From: Phymatolithon calcareum
Taxonomy: Eukaryota > Rhodophyta > Florideophyceae > Hapalidiales
Direction of reading: 5' to 3'
Assembly (NCBI GenBank): GCA_977006965.1
Contig: OZ345370.1
Coordinates: forward strand, 682,001 to 746,000
Length of the DNA: 64,000 nt
Shown: positions 8,946 to 21,539 of the stretch, in pieces
Layout of the letters: each line of letters begins with the position of its first letter
Position numbering within the stretch: position 1 is the stretch's first letter
The notes under the pieces: generated by a model
What the model was told of the DNA's origin: nothing
Database searches by the model: none
The model's input: the letters and a program-made list of their open reading frames with translations, nothing else
Made by a program: the position numbers and the translations under genes

Positions 8946-11900
8946 CTTGTAACTTGATCTCCCCACCATTGAGATTTATTCGTGGAGTGCGCTGTGTACG
9001 AACACGTTCGGCAAATGTTGCCTCTATCTCCGGATGTTTTTCTCTATTGTTCCGTTCTGAGAGACTTATTTTGCGTATCGTGAGTACCGACGGGAGCAGA
9101 GAGAATTCTTGATATGATCGGCTAGCTAGGTGGGGCACGAAGTTGAACTTGCGTTGTGCTCAAATTGTCAGCTCCTTTTGAGAGGCCGTGAATTCATGGT
9201 TTTCGCGTGAATGCCGTTCGTTCACAATTTTTTTCTTCGGTGAATGGTAAGGCGATTTTAGGTGATGCCCACGCCTTGATGAGACAGTGTTTATCATAGG
9301 TGAACGTGCGAGCAATTAAATGACGATTTCTCGCAGAGTAGATGGTGATTGTCGAATGCCAAGAAAATGAGCTGGGGAGGTCTGTCATCGCCGAGCAGTA
9401 ATGGAAGTATAGATTACAATTGTAAGTTTCAAAATTATTCCAAAACTTGTTGCGCGCTTACTGAGCTTTACGATCATCCGTCTCTACCATTAGTTCTAGT
9501 ATACTCATTTGCACAAGTTGAAACGGTCAACGTGGTCCATATTGACTCTTAAGCTGATCACATTAATTCTACCCGAGTGAGACATTTGACAAGTTGCGCT
9601 TTACAAACTTTCTTATTGCCTTAGTTAGGTCTGTGAGTTGCCAATACATTGCACAAATAGCCGTTGTCCCAGGACTGCTGGTTTCTGATAGAGCGCTGCG
9701 GAATAACTCAGAAACCTTAACTAAATTTCGTCAAACGAGTTTCTTAGTATCGTATCAAGAACAGCATCGACTTTAGAGTAGTTCCAAATCGATACTGTTC
9801 GTGTTCGGAGTCGTTCCATCTATTGGCTTCGAAGGCGGTATGAATAGGAAACGCGATTTCTGCGCTTTGAAATAACATGGTAATCATGTCCACGCGAGTC
9901 GTAGTATATAAAGATGATTTCGTCTTCGAGTTATACCGGTCGCGAGAAGAGATTGAGGACCGTGCGATATTTATCATCAAGGAAAGTAGAATTCTACTGA
10001 TGGGATTCCGCCATTTATTCTTGCTCTATGTGAAGTGGTATCCGGAAAACTGAGAAGTAATCCCTGTCTCTGAACTATGTAATGTCGTGTCATGACTGAA
10101 TAGTGAACGAAAAGACGGGAACGAAGAAATACCTCCATGAAAATCATCCTAAAGACACGAGGATCAGCGAGTAGTCTCTGCGCAGATTTGCTGTTTCTCA
10201 CCGCTACTTTCGAAGTAAAAGCTGTTGTACACATCGAAATAGAAGAACACCATGTTCGCGAGGCTATAAATAGTGATAGATCTACACCCTATGCGTTGAC
10301 ACTCGCGATAGCACACGTGCGGTATGTCGCTTACAGAACGCTACGGAGCTAGTCGCAGGACCCAACGGCAGCACACCAGCTATCCCGAGTGTTTAGAGTG
10401 ATTCCCGGTGTCTCCGGGTGCCACGCACTATAAGTAGGAGACCGTAGGATAGCCGAAACTAAACACCAGAGTTACAAAGTCAACAAATATAGACAGAATG
10501 AAGATACGAATGGATCGCCGGTAGGACCTGGAGACCCACCATCGCCGCGCTTTCCCGCAGTTCCACGTCAGCGACTTGTTCTCACCATTCCAAGAAGGGG
10601 TCGTATTCGGCACTGCAAATATTACAGTACTCCGCTGCCGGTCTCACCGTCAGTATTTTTCAGGCCCGCCATCTCGACGAATCCCTTGGCGAATTCGTGT
10701 ACATACTATGTAACTTAAAGCACTTCCGAATGGCGCGTGTTAGCAAGGTGTTGACATGAACTCCTTGCCCCAACTTCGACATGGACCCCCAGAAGACGGC
10801 AATCATAGGCAGGGTTATGAAATGAATACATGGAGCGCACGTCGCTGTGACGTTGACGTTGGCTGTAGAGAAACATTGTCCGGGTCGGAGATTGTCCATT
10901 GTTGACAAGAAGCGACAGCAATGGAGAATGTTCCACGAACTTGAAGAACAACCGAGCAACACAAGGGTGAGAACGAGCCAGCGCGTGCAGGAGAGATGAA
11001 AGCAGCTGTCGAGAATCGGGCGGCCCATCATGTCAGTCGCATGGGCAGATGACTGCCGTAGTTGCACAAGAAGGAGGTCCCTACGCCACGTTGAAAGCTT
11101 CCCACAGTCATGCACACGGTTGTGCAGTTTTATCGGCCATATTTGACGGAATTAAGGGAGACAGTCGGTTCTCTATGGGTCGCAGACAGGTGCCTGAGAG
11201 AGGTACAGTGCATTCGTAGAATACGAGCCATTAAATGCCTCAATATTTTCATGCACGGAGGCTCCCCGCGGGCGCTGCGATTGTGCTAACCGTCACAGTT
11301 GCGGAAGGATGGCGGTTTGAGCGACGTGATTGGAATGCCGGTGATTTAGGAAAGGTGTGTTGCTACAAATCAAATTCCGCGGCGGACGCCTTTTACATCG
11401 CATCTACGTTCAAGATCCGCCAACGAAGCGGCAACCGTCCTAAATACATCTGGATCCGAGGAAATTACGTTTTTAATTCTCGTTGGAACCCGTTGACTAT
11501 TACGAACCTTTGACGGGGCGAGGCAGAGACCACGTAGAAACTGCTTGATCTGACTACTTTTGAATGGAGAAAAGTTGTTTTCCACTTTGAAGTTGAGGAC
11601 GATGTATCTAGACGGGGGAATGAAAACAGTCTCCAGGATGGGTCTGCGCTCCATTTGTGTCTTAGTGGTGGTGACAACGATGTAAATCAGCAAACTTTAA
11701 CCTCCACGACAATAATAGATTTCACCCCTACCTCAGCGCAAGGACATGGACAGAATGCGCGAGCTCATCAAAATCATGTAGGTAAATTGGCTGAGGTGAA
11801 GAGCAAAGCAGACCTGGGAACAATCTAAGAGCTCTCTGAACTAGAAGAGTGGTACAACAATCCGCTTGGCTGGAACAAGTATCGTTTGATGTGCACCGTC

Positions 11901-12156
11901 GGCATTCAAGTTGCAATTGTGCGGAATGATCGTCGTGCACTCGCGCATCTCATGGCAATAGTGTCAACATTGTTCTACGTACAATTCAGAGATCAAAAAG
12001 AAGGCTGGCTTGGCCTTTCGATTGATTTGTATGCTCTTGTTTTGGCCATTACGCCTTTGTCACACCATATGCAGTTGGGATTCTCGTTGGTAAGGTGAAC
12101 GAAGTTGTAGAAGCAAAGAGTGAGAGATACGGTGTTATTTTGACAAGGGCGATTGA
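8946..12156. other. Gene-free 3.2 kb, probably old transposon debris
   Basis: Only fragmented frames are seen on both strands (for example 10660-11115 on the minus strand), none with a recognisable domain. Since a piggyBac-like fragment sits at 12516, part of this may be the eroded body of that copy, but I could not match it segment by segment. Confidence 0.4.
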
Positions 12157-12197
12157 TCGTGGGTACATCATGTACCCACGAGCTCTATGATAGAGCT
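12157..12197. repeat. Double hairpin 2
   Basis: Hairpin A has 11-bp arms at 12157-12167 and 12171-12181 with loop TCA. Hairpin B has 7-bp arms at 12181-12187 and 12191-12197 with loop TGA. Both are perfect, and base 12181 belongs to both, so the geometry matches the 8854 locus although the sequences are unrelated. Confidence 0.85.
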
Positions 12198-12515
12198 ACG
12201 AGTCGAAATCTGGAAAGAGCAAACCTGGAAAGGTAGTACCGAAACTGAGATGGAACAAAACGCTGCAGCGAGTTGCTGCGACAACTGCTTGACCAGACAC
12301 AGATAAATCACAAATGACATTTGCAAGCAACGCTGAGAAAATGAAGCAACCTAACCGCTTCTCATATACGAGCTAGGGCTCAGATATACTTTATATAGAA
12401 AGCAACCCTTTCATAATTCGTAGGCTCACGTCTCCACCACGCTCAACGCCAGTGTTAGCTTCTTCGATAACGAACAGGAATGACAACGGTTGGATGAAAC
12501 AACACCACTTCCTCC

Positions 12516-12752
12516 ATGCCCGCCCAGTATGTCAAGAAAATAGCGATGGATTGGAAGAAGGAAATGCGAGCCAGCGTGAAGCTTTCCTCCGGAGCACACA
12601 TGGAGGGATAGAAGAAAATGACACAGCAAAAGTTGTACGGAGAGTTGGCGACACATCTGATCAATAACTCATACGACTGGTACTACGCTCGACATCGCTC
12701 CGCCTCGCCAGAGCGCACATTTGCGTCTGGTTGCGTGTCGGTACGCATCTAA
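12516..12752 (+). pseudogene. C-terminal fragment of a piggyBac-like transposase
   Basis: The frame contains one in-frame TAG. It reads K-M-T-Q-Q-K-L-Y-G-E-L, then Y-Y-A-R-H-R-S. This aligns with K-M-T-R-R-K-F-Y-Q-E-L, then Y-T-R-R-R-S in the piggyBac-like copy at 63507-63740. The underlying bases also match ('ctacgctcgacatcgctcc' against 'ctacactcgacgtcgctcc'). It is thus a third, more decayed relative of the elements at 58.6 and 61.8 kb. No terminus was found. Confidence 0.5.
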
Positions 12753-13767
12753 CACCAACAAAAAGGAGATAGAAGACTGCGGACGTGCTGCTCACTCCAT
12801 ATACCTTTCAGAACCGATGAAATGTCTGCAAATGTATCAAGACGAGGCTTCTTTGTTCGTCCATTACAAGGCTTGAGAGTGGTTCAATTTATATTAATGG
12901 AACATCCACGAGTATAAATTGCTTCTCCCGACGCGTAGAAATGCTCCATGAGCTTGATTGATGTCTATGCGCGATACCGAGAGCAACTAAAGTTTCATTT
13001 GTTAATTCTAGAAAAACCTGCCATTAGATTGAGAAACATGGCGTCGTCAATTGAGGAAAACATTCTGTACAATAGACACTAGCGCAGGTCGATAAAAATT
13101 TATAAGCTCCCTCAAAAAGTAGGAAAAGCAAAAATTCACTATTTCCCGCATTTCTTTTTCGAAGGTCATTTTCCTGTACAAGCACCTTCTATCACACACA
13201 TGCTCTCCTCTCACTTCGGTTCAGGAACTGACTTTCGTTTCAACATCATGTCGAGCACAGGAACCACATGCCTGGTTCCTATCGTTCCACCCGAGCATAT
13301 ATTGAGGCCGGGCTGGCAAAGTGCCATGCTCAAGCATGATGGGTGGCTGCTCTTTCCTTATTCTGTCAAAATTTTACGGTGCAATCGACGTCCATCCGTC
13401 CCCTTAACGCGGACAGATCCTGCTCTTTAAAGAATCATTTTGATCCGTCCAGTGAAGAATCCGTTGCCAGATCTGGCCGAATTCCATTGAAATTGTAAAA
13501 TTCGTTGTGGTTTTAGACAAATCAGCGTGAGGTGTTCACACACATGAGATCAGCTCAAGTCTCAGGGTATGAGACGGACACTGCAGATTGTTCACACAGC
13601 AATACGGCGCAGGCCGGCTTGAGCCCTCTCTTTCACACTCGCAAAGGCCCTGGTGTGTGCAGATGCTGCACTAGCTGCCGCGCCGGAGCCTGTGAACACA
13701 GTTCAGCAAAAAAACCTCGAAGCCCGCCAAGCCTACGAGGCAGCGCGATACTCCGGTTCAGTTTACT
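12753..13767. other. Upstream region of the alpha-mannosidase gene
   Basis: No gene is seen. This holds whatever promoter drives the mannosidase; I cannot point to a convincing core element. Confidence 0.4.
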
Positions 13768-16700
13768 ATGGCGCAGCACTACAAGAATGAGAACATAACA
13801 CTCTCTCGCCTCAACACTTTTATCGGATGGGAAAACTTTAATACCAAAGGAAATGTCGCGCCGGGTCGAATGGACCAGAACTTATGCGGCCGTTTGTGGA
13901 GCAAGCTGAACCGCACCGCAATAACGCTTTCCGTCGCAGACTCCGTTCCGACAAAGCCACTTTGCACTCCAGGGTTGCTCTCAGCAGTGCAGTTTCGTCC
14001 AGCGAGTGTGGGAGACAAGTTCGGGCCTACCTGGTCGGTGCATCTGTTCCGTCTTCAAATCGAAATACCAGCCACACTTGATGGCGAGATCGTGCATTTG
14101 ATCTGGAATTCCAACTCGGAAGCCCTCGTTCTCTCCGAATCCGGAAACCCTCGTCAAGGCCTTGTTGGAGGTGACGGCATGTGTCGCCGAGTGGATCACG
14201 CCTTATTTCCACGTCCCGCGACTGCAGGCGAGATGCTCACTCTATATGTAGAGATTTCAATCAATGGTCTTTTCGGCGCCGGTCGCGAAGGAGATATTGA
14301 GCCACCGGATCCGGACTGTGTTTATGAGCTGCAAGAATGCGCCTTAGCGGCATTTCATCCGACAGCATGGGCTCTCATCTCGGATCTCTCCGTAATGTAC
14401 GGTCTGGCAAAGGATCTCCCGAAGGAGTCGTCGCGTCGTGCAGCTGCGTTGCTCGCAGCAAACTCTGTCGTTAATGCCGTACAAGTGGACAGGCCGGAGA
14501 CCTATACCGAGGGACGAAAAATTGCAGCAGAGTTTTTGAACGGAACTCGAAATGGAGGTGGTCAAACAACTATCTATACACAGTTGCATTCGCATATCGA
14601 TCTCGCTTGGTTATGGCCGATGGCGAGCACACCCCGGAAAGGAGCAAGGACTTTTGCGACACAGCTCAGGCTGTTGGAACAGTATCTGGATGCGGTGTAT
14701 GTGCAGAGCCAGGCTCAACTTTACGAGTGGGTTAAAACTGGATTCCCGAGCCTGTGGCAAGAGCTGAAGGCCATGGTTGCGAAGGGAAGGTTCTTGCCAG
14801 TTGGCGGTACTTGGGTTGAAATGGATTGTAATGTGCCTTGCGGAGAAAGCCTTGTCCGTCAGTTTTTGGAAGGACAGTCCTTCTTCCAAGAGGAGTTCGG
14901 TATCACTTGCAAGGAGTTCTGGCTACCTGATACTTTTGTAAGTGATTGTTTTTACTTTTTTTATCTAATTTGAATGCAATATCCACCTTCTAACTCGACA
15001 TGATGTTTTGCACATTTCCGCATAACAATAGGGATATCCGGCCCAGCTGCCGCAAATCATGCGGCAGTGCCGTGTCGATTGCTTCGTGACACAAAAATTG
15101 TCATGGAATCTGTTCAACAAGTTCCCTCATCAGCTGTTCCTTTGGCAGGGTTTGGATGGAAAATCGGAGGTGATAACTCATTTTCCACCGGCAGATACCT
15201 ACAATGCCATGGGAACTCCAGATGAAGTTCTACGCTCGGGCATGAAAAACAAAGACATCGGAGTTGTAAATGCGTCAATCATGCTTGTCGGCCACGGTGA
15301 TGGTGGAGGCGGTGCCTCCCCGGCGATGCTGGAGTCTTTGAGCAGGATGCGTGATCTTGATGGAGTCCCGAAAGTGAAGTTCGCTCCGCCCTACGAGTTT
15401 TTTGAGTTGGCCAAGCAAAAAGAGAGAGACCTTCCACGGTGGGAGATGAGTGAGCTCTATTTCGAGCTCCACCGTGGCACGTACACAAGCCAGGCTAACA
15501 TCAAGCGAGACAATTTTCAATGTGAAAATGCGCTGCTTGAAACCGAAATGCTTTGCTCGTTCGCAAAGCTGCAGCACTGGTGCGCTGGAAACTCTGCTCT
15601 TGGCGAATACACCTACCCTGAGGCTGAAATTAGGCGGCTTTGGCGCATCGTGCTTCTGAACCAGTTCCATGATACTTTGCCAGGTTCCTCCATTGGTGAA
15701 GTTTATCGTGAGGCCGCCCGCGGACATGCAGAGGTAATGACTGGCTGCAGGACGCTTCGTGATGAAGCCATGATTCGTCTTTTTCGTAGGAGCCCAGACC
15801 TCGTGAAACCCGCTGTGAAGCGTCTACCCCAACTGAATTCAAATGGATCGATCAGGCCTGAATCAAGTTCTGCTCTCGCAATGATCAGTTATACTGCGGG
15901 AGGAGATAGTGTATTATTGAAGACTCCGTATGTTGTGGAGCTACCAAAAGAATTCACACGTACTCTTCCTGAAGATACACTTTGCCAAGCGAGAGCGCAG
16001 ATCACTACGAGAGGACCTCTAATCGCTTTGAAGGAACGTGCCCCAGGACTCGGTTCGATTCACCCGGAAGTCTTATCCGACAATACAGACAGCTTACACT
16101 TTGCCCTAGCGGAGCGTAAGGACGACGCCATCATACTCTCCAACGCAGTGGTGCAAGTGACTATCAGCACCTCTGGACATGTGACAAGCTTTGTTTTGCG
16201 TGGCAGGAATGGGCAACAGGATAGGGAAGCAATGCTGACAGACGGAGAGGGAGGTAACCAGTTTTGGATCTATGACGACGTCCCGATGTTTTGGGATGCT
16301 TGGTAAGTGATTCACAGGCTCCTTATGCGCGCATGCTCTTTTTTTGCCAAACTAACACATTTAGGAAAAATTTGTGATCCTTCGTGTTCATCTTGATTCC
16401 ACAGGGACATTGAGGTGTACAACTTTGAGAAAAAGTGGCGAATGCCTGCGGCAACATCGTGTACGATCTCCGAATCCGGTCCGTGGCGAGCAAGTGTGCG
16501 TGTAGAGTACGGCAGCACAGATTCCGGGACGACTATGTCGCAGACGATATCCTTGTGTGCTTTCAGTGCGCGCCTGGACTTTAAAACTTCAGTAGACTGG
16601 CGCGAGTGCAGAAAATTGCTACGAGTCGAATTTCCTACTTCTGTGCGTGCATCTCAGGCATCATACGGCACTCAATTCGGTCATGTCTCGCGTCCAACAA

Positions 16701-17323
16701 CGTTCAACACTTCATGGGACGTGGCGAGGTTCGAAGTGTGCGCTCACGGTTACGCAGATCTGTCCGAGTACGGCTTCGGTGTGGCGTTACTTACAGGTGG
16801 TACAAAGTACGGTGCCAGTGCACGTAACAGCAGATTGCGTCTGAGCCTTCTCAAATCTTCGCGCTCACCTGATGATGGTGCGGACATCGGCAAACACGAG
16901 TTTTGTTATGGATTACTCCCACATCGAAGCATGTTTCCGTGTACTGAGGTTATACGGGCGGCGACAGATCTTTCCCGACTGCCGCATTTGATGGCTGTGA
17001 ATGCTGATGCGCCACTGTTTGGAGTTCAGGTAAGTGGGTTGGATTCTGTTGTGGTGAGTGCTGTGAAATTTGCCAATGGGCGGAATGACGCAGTCGTGAT
17101 TAGAGCTTTCGAAGCGCTCGGCGGTCGCGGAGAGTGCCGCTTGAAACTATCGGTGCCTTCAGCGCGGGTGCTAGGCGTGGAGGTGTGCGATTTGCTCGAG
17201 GGCAAGGTAGGGACGACGAGTGAAGAGCAAGGGGTATGGTTGGTGGACGGTAGCAAAATGTGCGAGATAGGCGTTAATTTTGCAGCGTTTGAGATCCGCT
17301 CTGTTATCATTCTTCTTGCATAG
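13768..17323 (+). CDS. Alpha-mannosidase, GH38, MAN2C1/Ams1 type (three exons)
   Basis: Exons are 13768-14937, 15032-16302 and 16405-17323. The introns of 95 and 102 nt both start GTAAGT and end AG. Splicing restores LPDT-FGYP and, through a split TGG codon, WDAW-DIEV, giving 1,119 residues against about 1,040 for human MAN2C1. The enzyme trims alpha-mannose from free oligosaccharides in the cytosol or vacuole. The Zn-binding H-x-D sits in SHIDLAWLWP (about residue 275). The nucleophile Asp is in GTWVEMDCN (about 353), and QFHDTLPGSS (about 600) holds the other conserved His. The N-terminus aligns with MAN2C1 from the first residues and has no signal peptide, which argues for the cytosolic class. 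The gene is convergent with mutS. Confidence 0.93.
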
Positions 17324-18582
17324 AGTGACGGAAGGAAGTCTCAACACTGTGGGAAGCACGGTTTTATTTTTGCCTCCTCTGAATTGAGCTCCTGTCTATA
17401 CTTGTCCACTTGCATCTTCTCGTACCTTTTGTCGCTCATTTCAAACAGTTTCCCACGTATGGCATGTTTGGATATATCTCTTGCTTTGCTTGTACTCTAA
17501 ATTGTGCTAGCTACAGACCCGAGCACTACGCAAGAATTCATTTTGTTCCGGAGAGATTTTTAGCTCTTCCGTATCCTTATTCATTCTATAAAAACCTGAT
17601 TTTAATCAAATTTTATGCATGCGTTTGCGCACTATCTCGTCCGTGCCGTCCGTCTATTTGTGCGCCCTACTAGAGTAAAGTTGATTTTCACGCATAGCAA
17701 AGGCTGGGTTTGTCAAGGTCTAGCAGCCCACGATTACCTTAGAATATGTGAAAGAAAATCGCGTTTGGTGCCGTTCATCGCACGGTGACGGAGGCACTTG
17801 AAGCTTCGGCGCAATACGCTTTGACGAAGCATGTAAAACGATGGATAATATCTTTTGCGTTCGCTAGTGCTCAGTTAAGGAGTGCCTTAGCTCGGCGATA
17901 GCAAGGATTGCAAACGGGCAAACTTGACGTTCTGTCTGTATTCCCGGGATCGCGAACTGATATGCAGCGCAGCGCAGGGCCGTGGCAGAATATCGACGCA
18001 GATAGTTCATCGGCTAGCTTGAGATCTAACTTTATTGGATCGCTTCAATGAGTTTGTAAACTCCATCGGCAACTCTTGCAGGGATTCAATTTTTACAAGA
18101 GGGACATGCTCGTTCAGAAGCGGCAAAAGTCCACTGCCCCCAAGTTTCTACTATAAACAGGGGGAATCGCATCTGCGTTAAGATACAAATCAGCAAAAAG
18201 CTCCGAACAACAACCAAGACGCCTCCTTTCGCCCTCCGAGCAGGCCTAAATTCTTTTCTTTCTTTATTGAAAAAGGCGTTGAATGGTCATCAGAAAAATA
18301 TTCTTATTCTGATCACCTTTAAATTTCGATATATTTTGGCCGATGCCGTATTGGTCACGGGCACCTATATTCTGAACTGTGGATATTCTAAATTCGGATA
18401 TCCATTTATCGAAGATTGTACGGTCAGCCTGACTCTTCATCTACTTCCAGTATTACTGTAGTCGAGGATGGTTTCCGAGGAACGCAAGTTCATTCTGAAC
18501 ATCAAGGAAACTCTAAAAAGAGGTTCCATTTATCGAGGATTTTACAGTGCAGTGTTCAAGAGTCTGTGATTCCTCAAATGTT
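17324..18582. other. Convergent intergenic region with MITE pieces
   Basis: This lies between the 3' ends of the mannosidase and mutS genes. Besides the MITE fragment at 18369-18425, a second motif reading 'ccatttatcgaggattttacagt' on the plus strand (about 18527-18550) resembles a Tigger-type terminus. Nothing else is recognised. Confidence 0.45.
18369..18425 (-). mobile_element. Fragment of the Tigger-like MITE family
   Basis: Read on the minus strand this begins ACAATCTTCGATAAATGGAT and continues CCGAATTTAGAATATCC. It parallels the left 55 bases of the MITE at 6602 (CAATCGCCGTTAACTGGATC, TTCGAATTTAGAAAATCC) with few gaps. Only one end is recognisable. Confidence 0.45.
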
Positions 18583-21456
18583 TTATTGCAGGAAGCTCTC
18601 TCCACCAAGCGCCGCTTGTACTTGTTTGCGCATTGCTTCTCGTCCATCCCGAAACCCGTTCCGGTACGCCTGTTCATTATTCTCAATCCCCTCCGATTCG
18701 CCCTCCAACGCCCCCTCTTCAAACTCCTGTCGCAAAGCTGTTCCCAAAGCCCGTGCCGGCACCCGCAACGACCCAGCAACCACCTCCGCCCTTCGCACCA
18801 CCTCATCCGGAAATCCTGCCTTTCGCGCGACTTCAACTCCAAGCGAAGCCCATGCTGCCCCGTGCACCAGCCTGTGCGTCGCAACCGGCCGTCCTCCACC
18901 CCCATCAACGACCTGCATAGCCATTGTCGCAATATTCCTATGCACAGAGGCAAGCACATTAAGCTCATGATAATGCGTCACAAACAGCGTGCGAGGCGGG
19001 GCGGAGCCCTGAGCAAGCGCCTCTGCGACAGCACATGCGATACCAATGCCGTCCACCACGCTTGTTCCGCGTCCTATTTCATCGAGCAGCACCAAGCTTT
19101 CACCGGAGGCCGCAGAGAGGATAGCAGCAGTCTCTGCCATCTCCACCTGAAATGAGCTCATAGCGTCTGCGACATCATCCACTGCTCCCACACGAGTGAG
19201 CACTCTGTCGCACACGCTGATCCTCGCCGCGCGCGCCGGTACGAAACTTCCCGCCTGTGCTAGAATGACGCACAGTCCCACCGATCGGATCGCACAGCTC
19301 TTTCCCGCTGCATTCGGCCCGCACAGGATCACTTCATCTGGTGCTTCACCCCCGCCAAGTGCGAACGAATTGGCCACATACGTCGATCCCACGGGCAGCA
19401 CCTGCTCTACAACTGGGTGCCGACAGTCTATAATCTCTAAACGTCGCGCCGAGCCCGGCAGCATCTCCGGTTGTACATATCCTTGCTCAGCTGCAACCTC
19501 CGCAAATCCTGCGAGTACATCCAGCAACGCGAGCGCGCGAGCAGATGCACGTGCAGCTCCCACATGAGCACCGAGTCTCGAACGCAGTTCGCAGAATAGC
19601 CCCAACTCGCGGCGCAGTACCCCTGCGAGAGCGGCGTGGTGTGCACGCTCAAGTTCCGCCAGCCGGGCACTGCGGAAGCGTACCTCTGCCTTGGTAGACT
19701 GTACACGCTCATACCCTAATTTCGAGAAAGCTGAAGGGTCCGCGTCGAGCGCCCGCATAGCAGCAGTTCGCGGCACACGCAGTACATATCCCATACGCTT
19801 CACATGCCGAATTCGGAGTTGGGGAATGCCAGTCCTCTCCTGTTCAACAGCTTCAAAGTCCACGGTCCATGAATCGGGATGCTCCGCACGTGCCCGCAAT
19901 TCGTCCAGCTCCTTATCGTACCCGGATGTAAAGATGGCGCCACGACCGCCAGCCCACTCCACGCCACCGAGAGCGGACACGGGCCCTGTAAGTGCGGCTT
20001 CCGGGACAAGTGTGGCCGGCGCCGGGTCAACAATGGCGAGGACCGCTTCCCGTGCCGCCTCCAGCGCGTCATCGGGCGGTATCAAGTCTGAGATCAAATC
20101 TTTCGGAAGTTTCTTACGCGTATCATCATCTGCAGCGTCAAATGCACTCTTCGCGAGTGAAGCAATGGCGGGCAGGGCGGTGATAGAGACTGCGAGAGCA
20201 CGTACGTTGCGCGGAGATGCCCGCTCTGCAGCGACGCGGCCTGCAAGTCGCTCGATGTCTGCAACAGGTCTGAGGCTATCGCGAAGCTGTGTGCGAATAG
20301 GCGCGTTGACGAGCAGGGCGTGAACAACAGCATGACGGGCGCGAATGGCGGCGGCATCGCGTAGCGGGGAGAGAAGCGAAGCACGGACGGTGCGTGCCCC
20401 CATTGGTGTAATTGAACGGTCGACGGCGGCTCGGAGCGAGCGTGCTGGCTCACCACCTCGCATTGACATCACTATCTCCATGTTACGCACACAGGCGGCA
20501 TCTAGTTCGAGCGTGGACGCATCCGCAGCCCCACCGAGCGGTCGCACGGCCTCCAGACGAGCGGCTGGGTCGACAGCGGCGACATAGTTTCGCAGTAAGA
20601 TAGTAGCGTTATCAGTGTGAGGATTGATGTCGCGAATACGAAGCGGGACCGAGGAAGATTCGCGGATGACGGCCAGCACCGATTCCGCGGCCGCGGCAAC
20701 AATCTCGGCCGGACGTTCGCGTGCCAGGAAATCTGAAAGTGCAGAGAGATGTTGCAGAGATCCAGCTCGAAAATCGCCCGTGGAAACATCGGCGATGGCA
20801 ACACTGATAGGTGCCGTGGAAGACGGGGCGTGTATTGCGGCGAGGAATGTCGCGGTGCGCGGAGAGAGAAGGGCGCAGTCGGCCAAGGTGCCGGGGGTGA
20901 GAATGCGCGTGATGCGACGCTCGACGAGGGCGTTGCCGGGGATGACGGCGCCGACCTGATCGGCGACGGCTACAGAGGCGCCGGCGGCAAGGAGAAGGCG
21001 GAGCTTGGACTCGAGGGCGTGATGGGGAACGCCGGACATGGGTACACGTGCTGCGAGAAGACGACCTCCGTCCTTGGATGTTAGGGAGATGTCGCAAATA
21101 TCAGACAGGGTAGCCGCATCCTCGAAAAATGCTTCGTAGAAATCTCCCACGCGGTAGAGGAGGAGATGGGATGGTTCCTCAAGCTTGGTTTGAACGTAGT
21201 GGCGCATCATTGGTGATAGAAGATTTTGGTTTACCGTCGCGGTGCGCAAATCAACGTGGGGGGTGGCGGTGGATGATGCAGTGTTCGTGGCGGTCATGGT
21301 TGGTTCGGAGGATCTGGATCGCCATGAAAGTAAAGGGCGACGTCGGGGTAAGCGTTGAGCACGGGTTTGGGAAAGATCATGGCTACGGTGGATTGTTTGG
21401 GTAGGAACAGGAATGGGGATCGCCCAGGCTAACATCTTTCTTTCTTTCTTACGCAT
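18583..21456 (-). CDS. mutS: DNA mismatch repair protein MutS, bacterial/cyanobacterial type
   Basis: Single exon, 957 residues from the ATG at 21456 (the codon before it is GTG). MutS recognises mismatches and couples ATP binding to repair. The mismatch-wedge motif GDFYEAFF lies near residue 102, the Walker A GPNAAGKSC near 711 and the Walker B LVLLDEIGRGTS near 789, followed by TLFVTHYHELN. The GPNxxGKSC form and the adjoining LAQAGSFVPA resemble cyanobacterial MutS rather than eukaryotic MSH2-MSH6. The first 55 residues are rich in Arg, Ser and Pro with few acids and precede the conserved core, so they look like an organelle transit peptide. I infer a plastid (or mitochondrial) repair protein of endosymbiotic origin. 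The gene is visibly more GC-rich than its surroundings. A 38-bp palindrome stands 46 bases upstream of the start. Confidence 0.92.
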   Translation of the reverse strand: MRKKERKMLAWAIPIPVPTQTIHRSHDLSQTRAQRLPRRRPLLSWRSRSSEPTMTATNTASSTATPHVDLRTATVNQNLLSPMMRHYVQTKLEEPSHLLLYRVGDFYEAFFEDAATLSDICDISLTSKDGGRLLAARVPMSGVPHHALESKLRLLLAAGASVAVADQVGAVIPGNALVERRITRILTPGTLADCALLSPRTATFLAAIHAPSSTAPISVAIADVSTGDFRAGSLQHLSALSDFLARERPAEIVAAAAESVLAVIRESSSVPLRIRDINPHTDNATILLRNYVAAVDPAARLEAVRPLGGAADASTLELDAACVRNMEIVMSMRGGEPARSLRAAVDRSITPMGARTVRASLLSPLRDAAAIRARHAVVHALLVNAPIRTQLRDSLRPVADIERLAGRVAAERASPRNVRALAVSITALPAIASLAKSAFDAADDDTRKKLPKDLISDLIPPDDALEAAREAVLAIVDPAPATLVPEAALTGPVSALGGVEWAGGRGAIFTSGYDKELDELRARAEHPDSWTVDFEAVEQERTGIPQLRIRHVKRMGYVLRVPRTAAMRALDADPSAFSKLGYERVQSTKAEVRFRSARLAELERAHHAALAGVLRRELGLFCELRSRLGAHVGAARASARALALLDVLAGFAEVAAEQGYVQPEMLPGSARRLEIIDCRHPVVEQVLPVGSTYVANSFALGGGEAPDEVILCGPNAAGKSCAIRSVGLCVILAQAGSFVPARAARISVCDRVLTRVGAVDDVADAMSSFQVEMAETAAILSAASGESLVLLDEIGRGTSVVDGIGIACAVAEALAQGSAPPRTLFVTHYHELNVLASVHRNIATMAMQVVDGGGGRPVATHRLVHGAAWASLGVEVARKAGFPDEVVRRAEVVAGSLRVPARALGTALRQEFEEGALEGESEGIENNEQAYRNGFRDGREAMRKQVQAALGGESFLQ

Positions 21457-21501
21457 CACTCACCTCCACATGCAATCCGGTTGATCCATTTGGGATCGAT
21501 C

Positions 21502-21539
21502 AGCTGCATTCAATAATTGATCAATTATTGAATGCAGCT
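21502..21539. repeat. Perfect 38-bp palindrome upstream of mutS
   Basis: Arms 21502-21520 and 21521-21539 are exactly complementary with no loop (AGCTGCATTCAATAATTGA and its complement). The 10-mer GATCGATCAG occurs directly on both sides (21494-21503 and 21553-21562). It lies in the likely promoter or 5' UTR of mutS. Confidence 0.9.
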
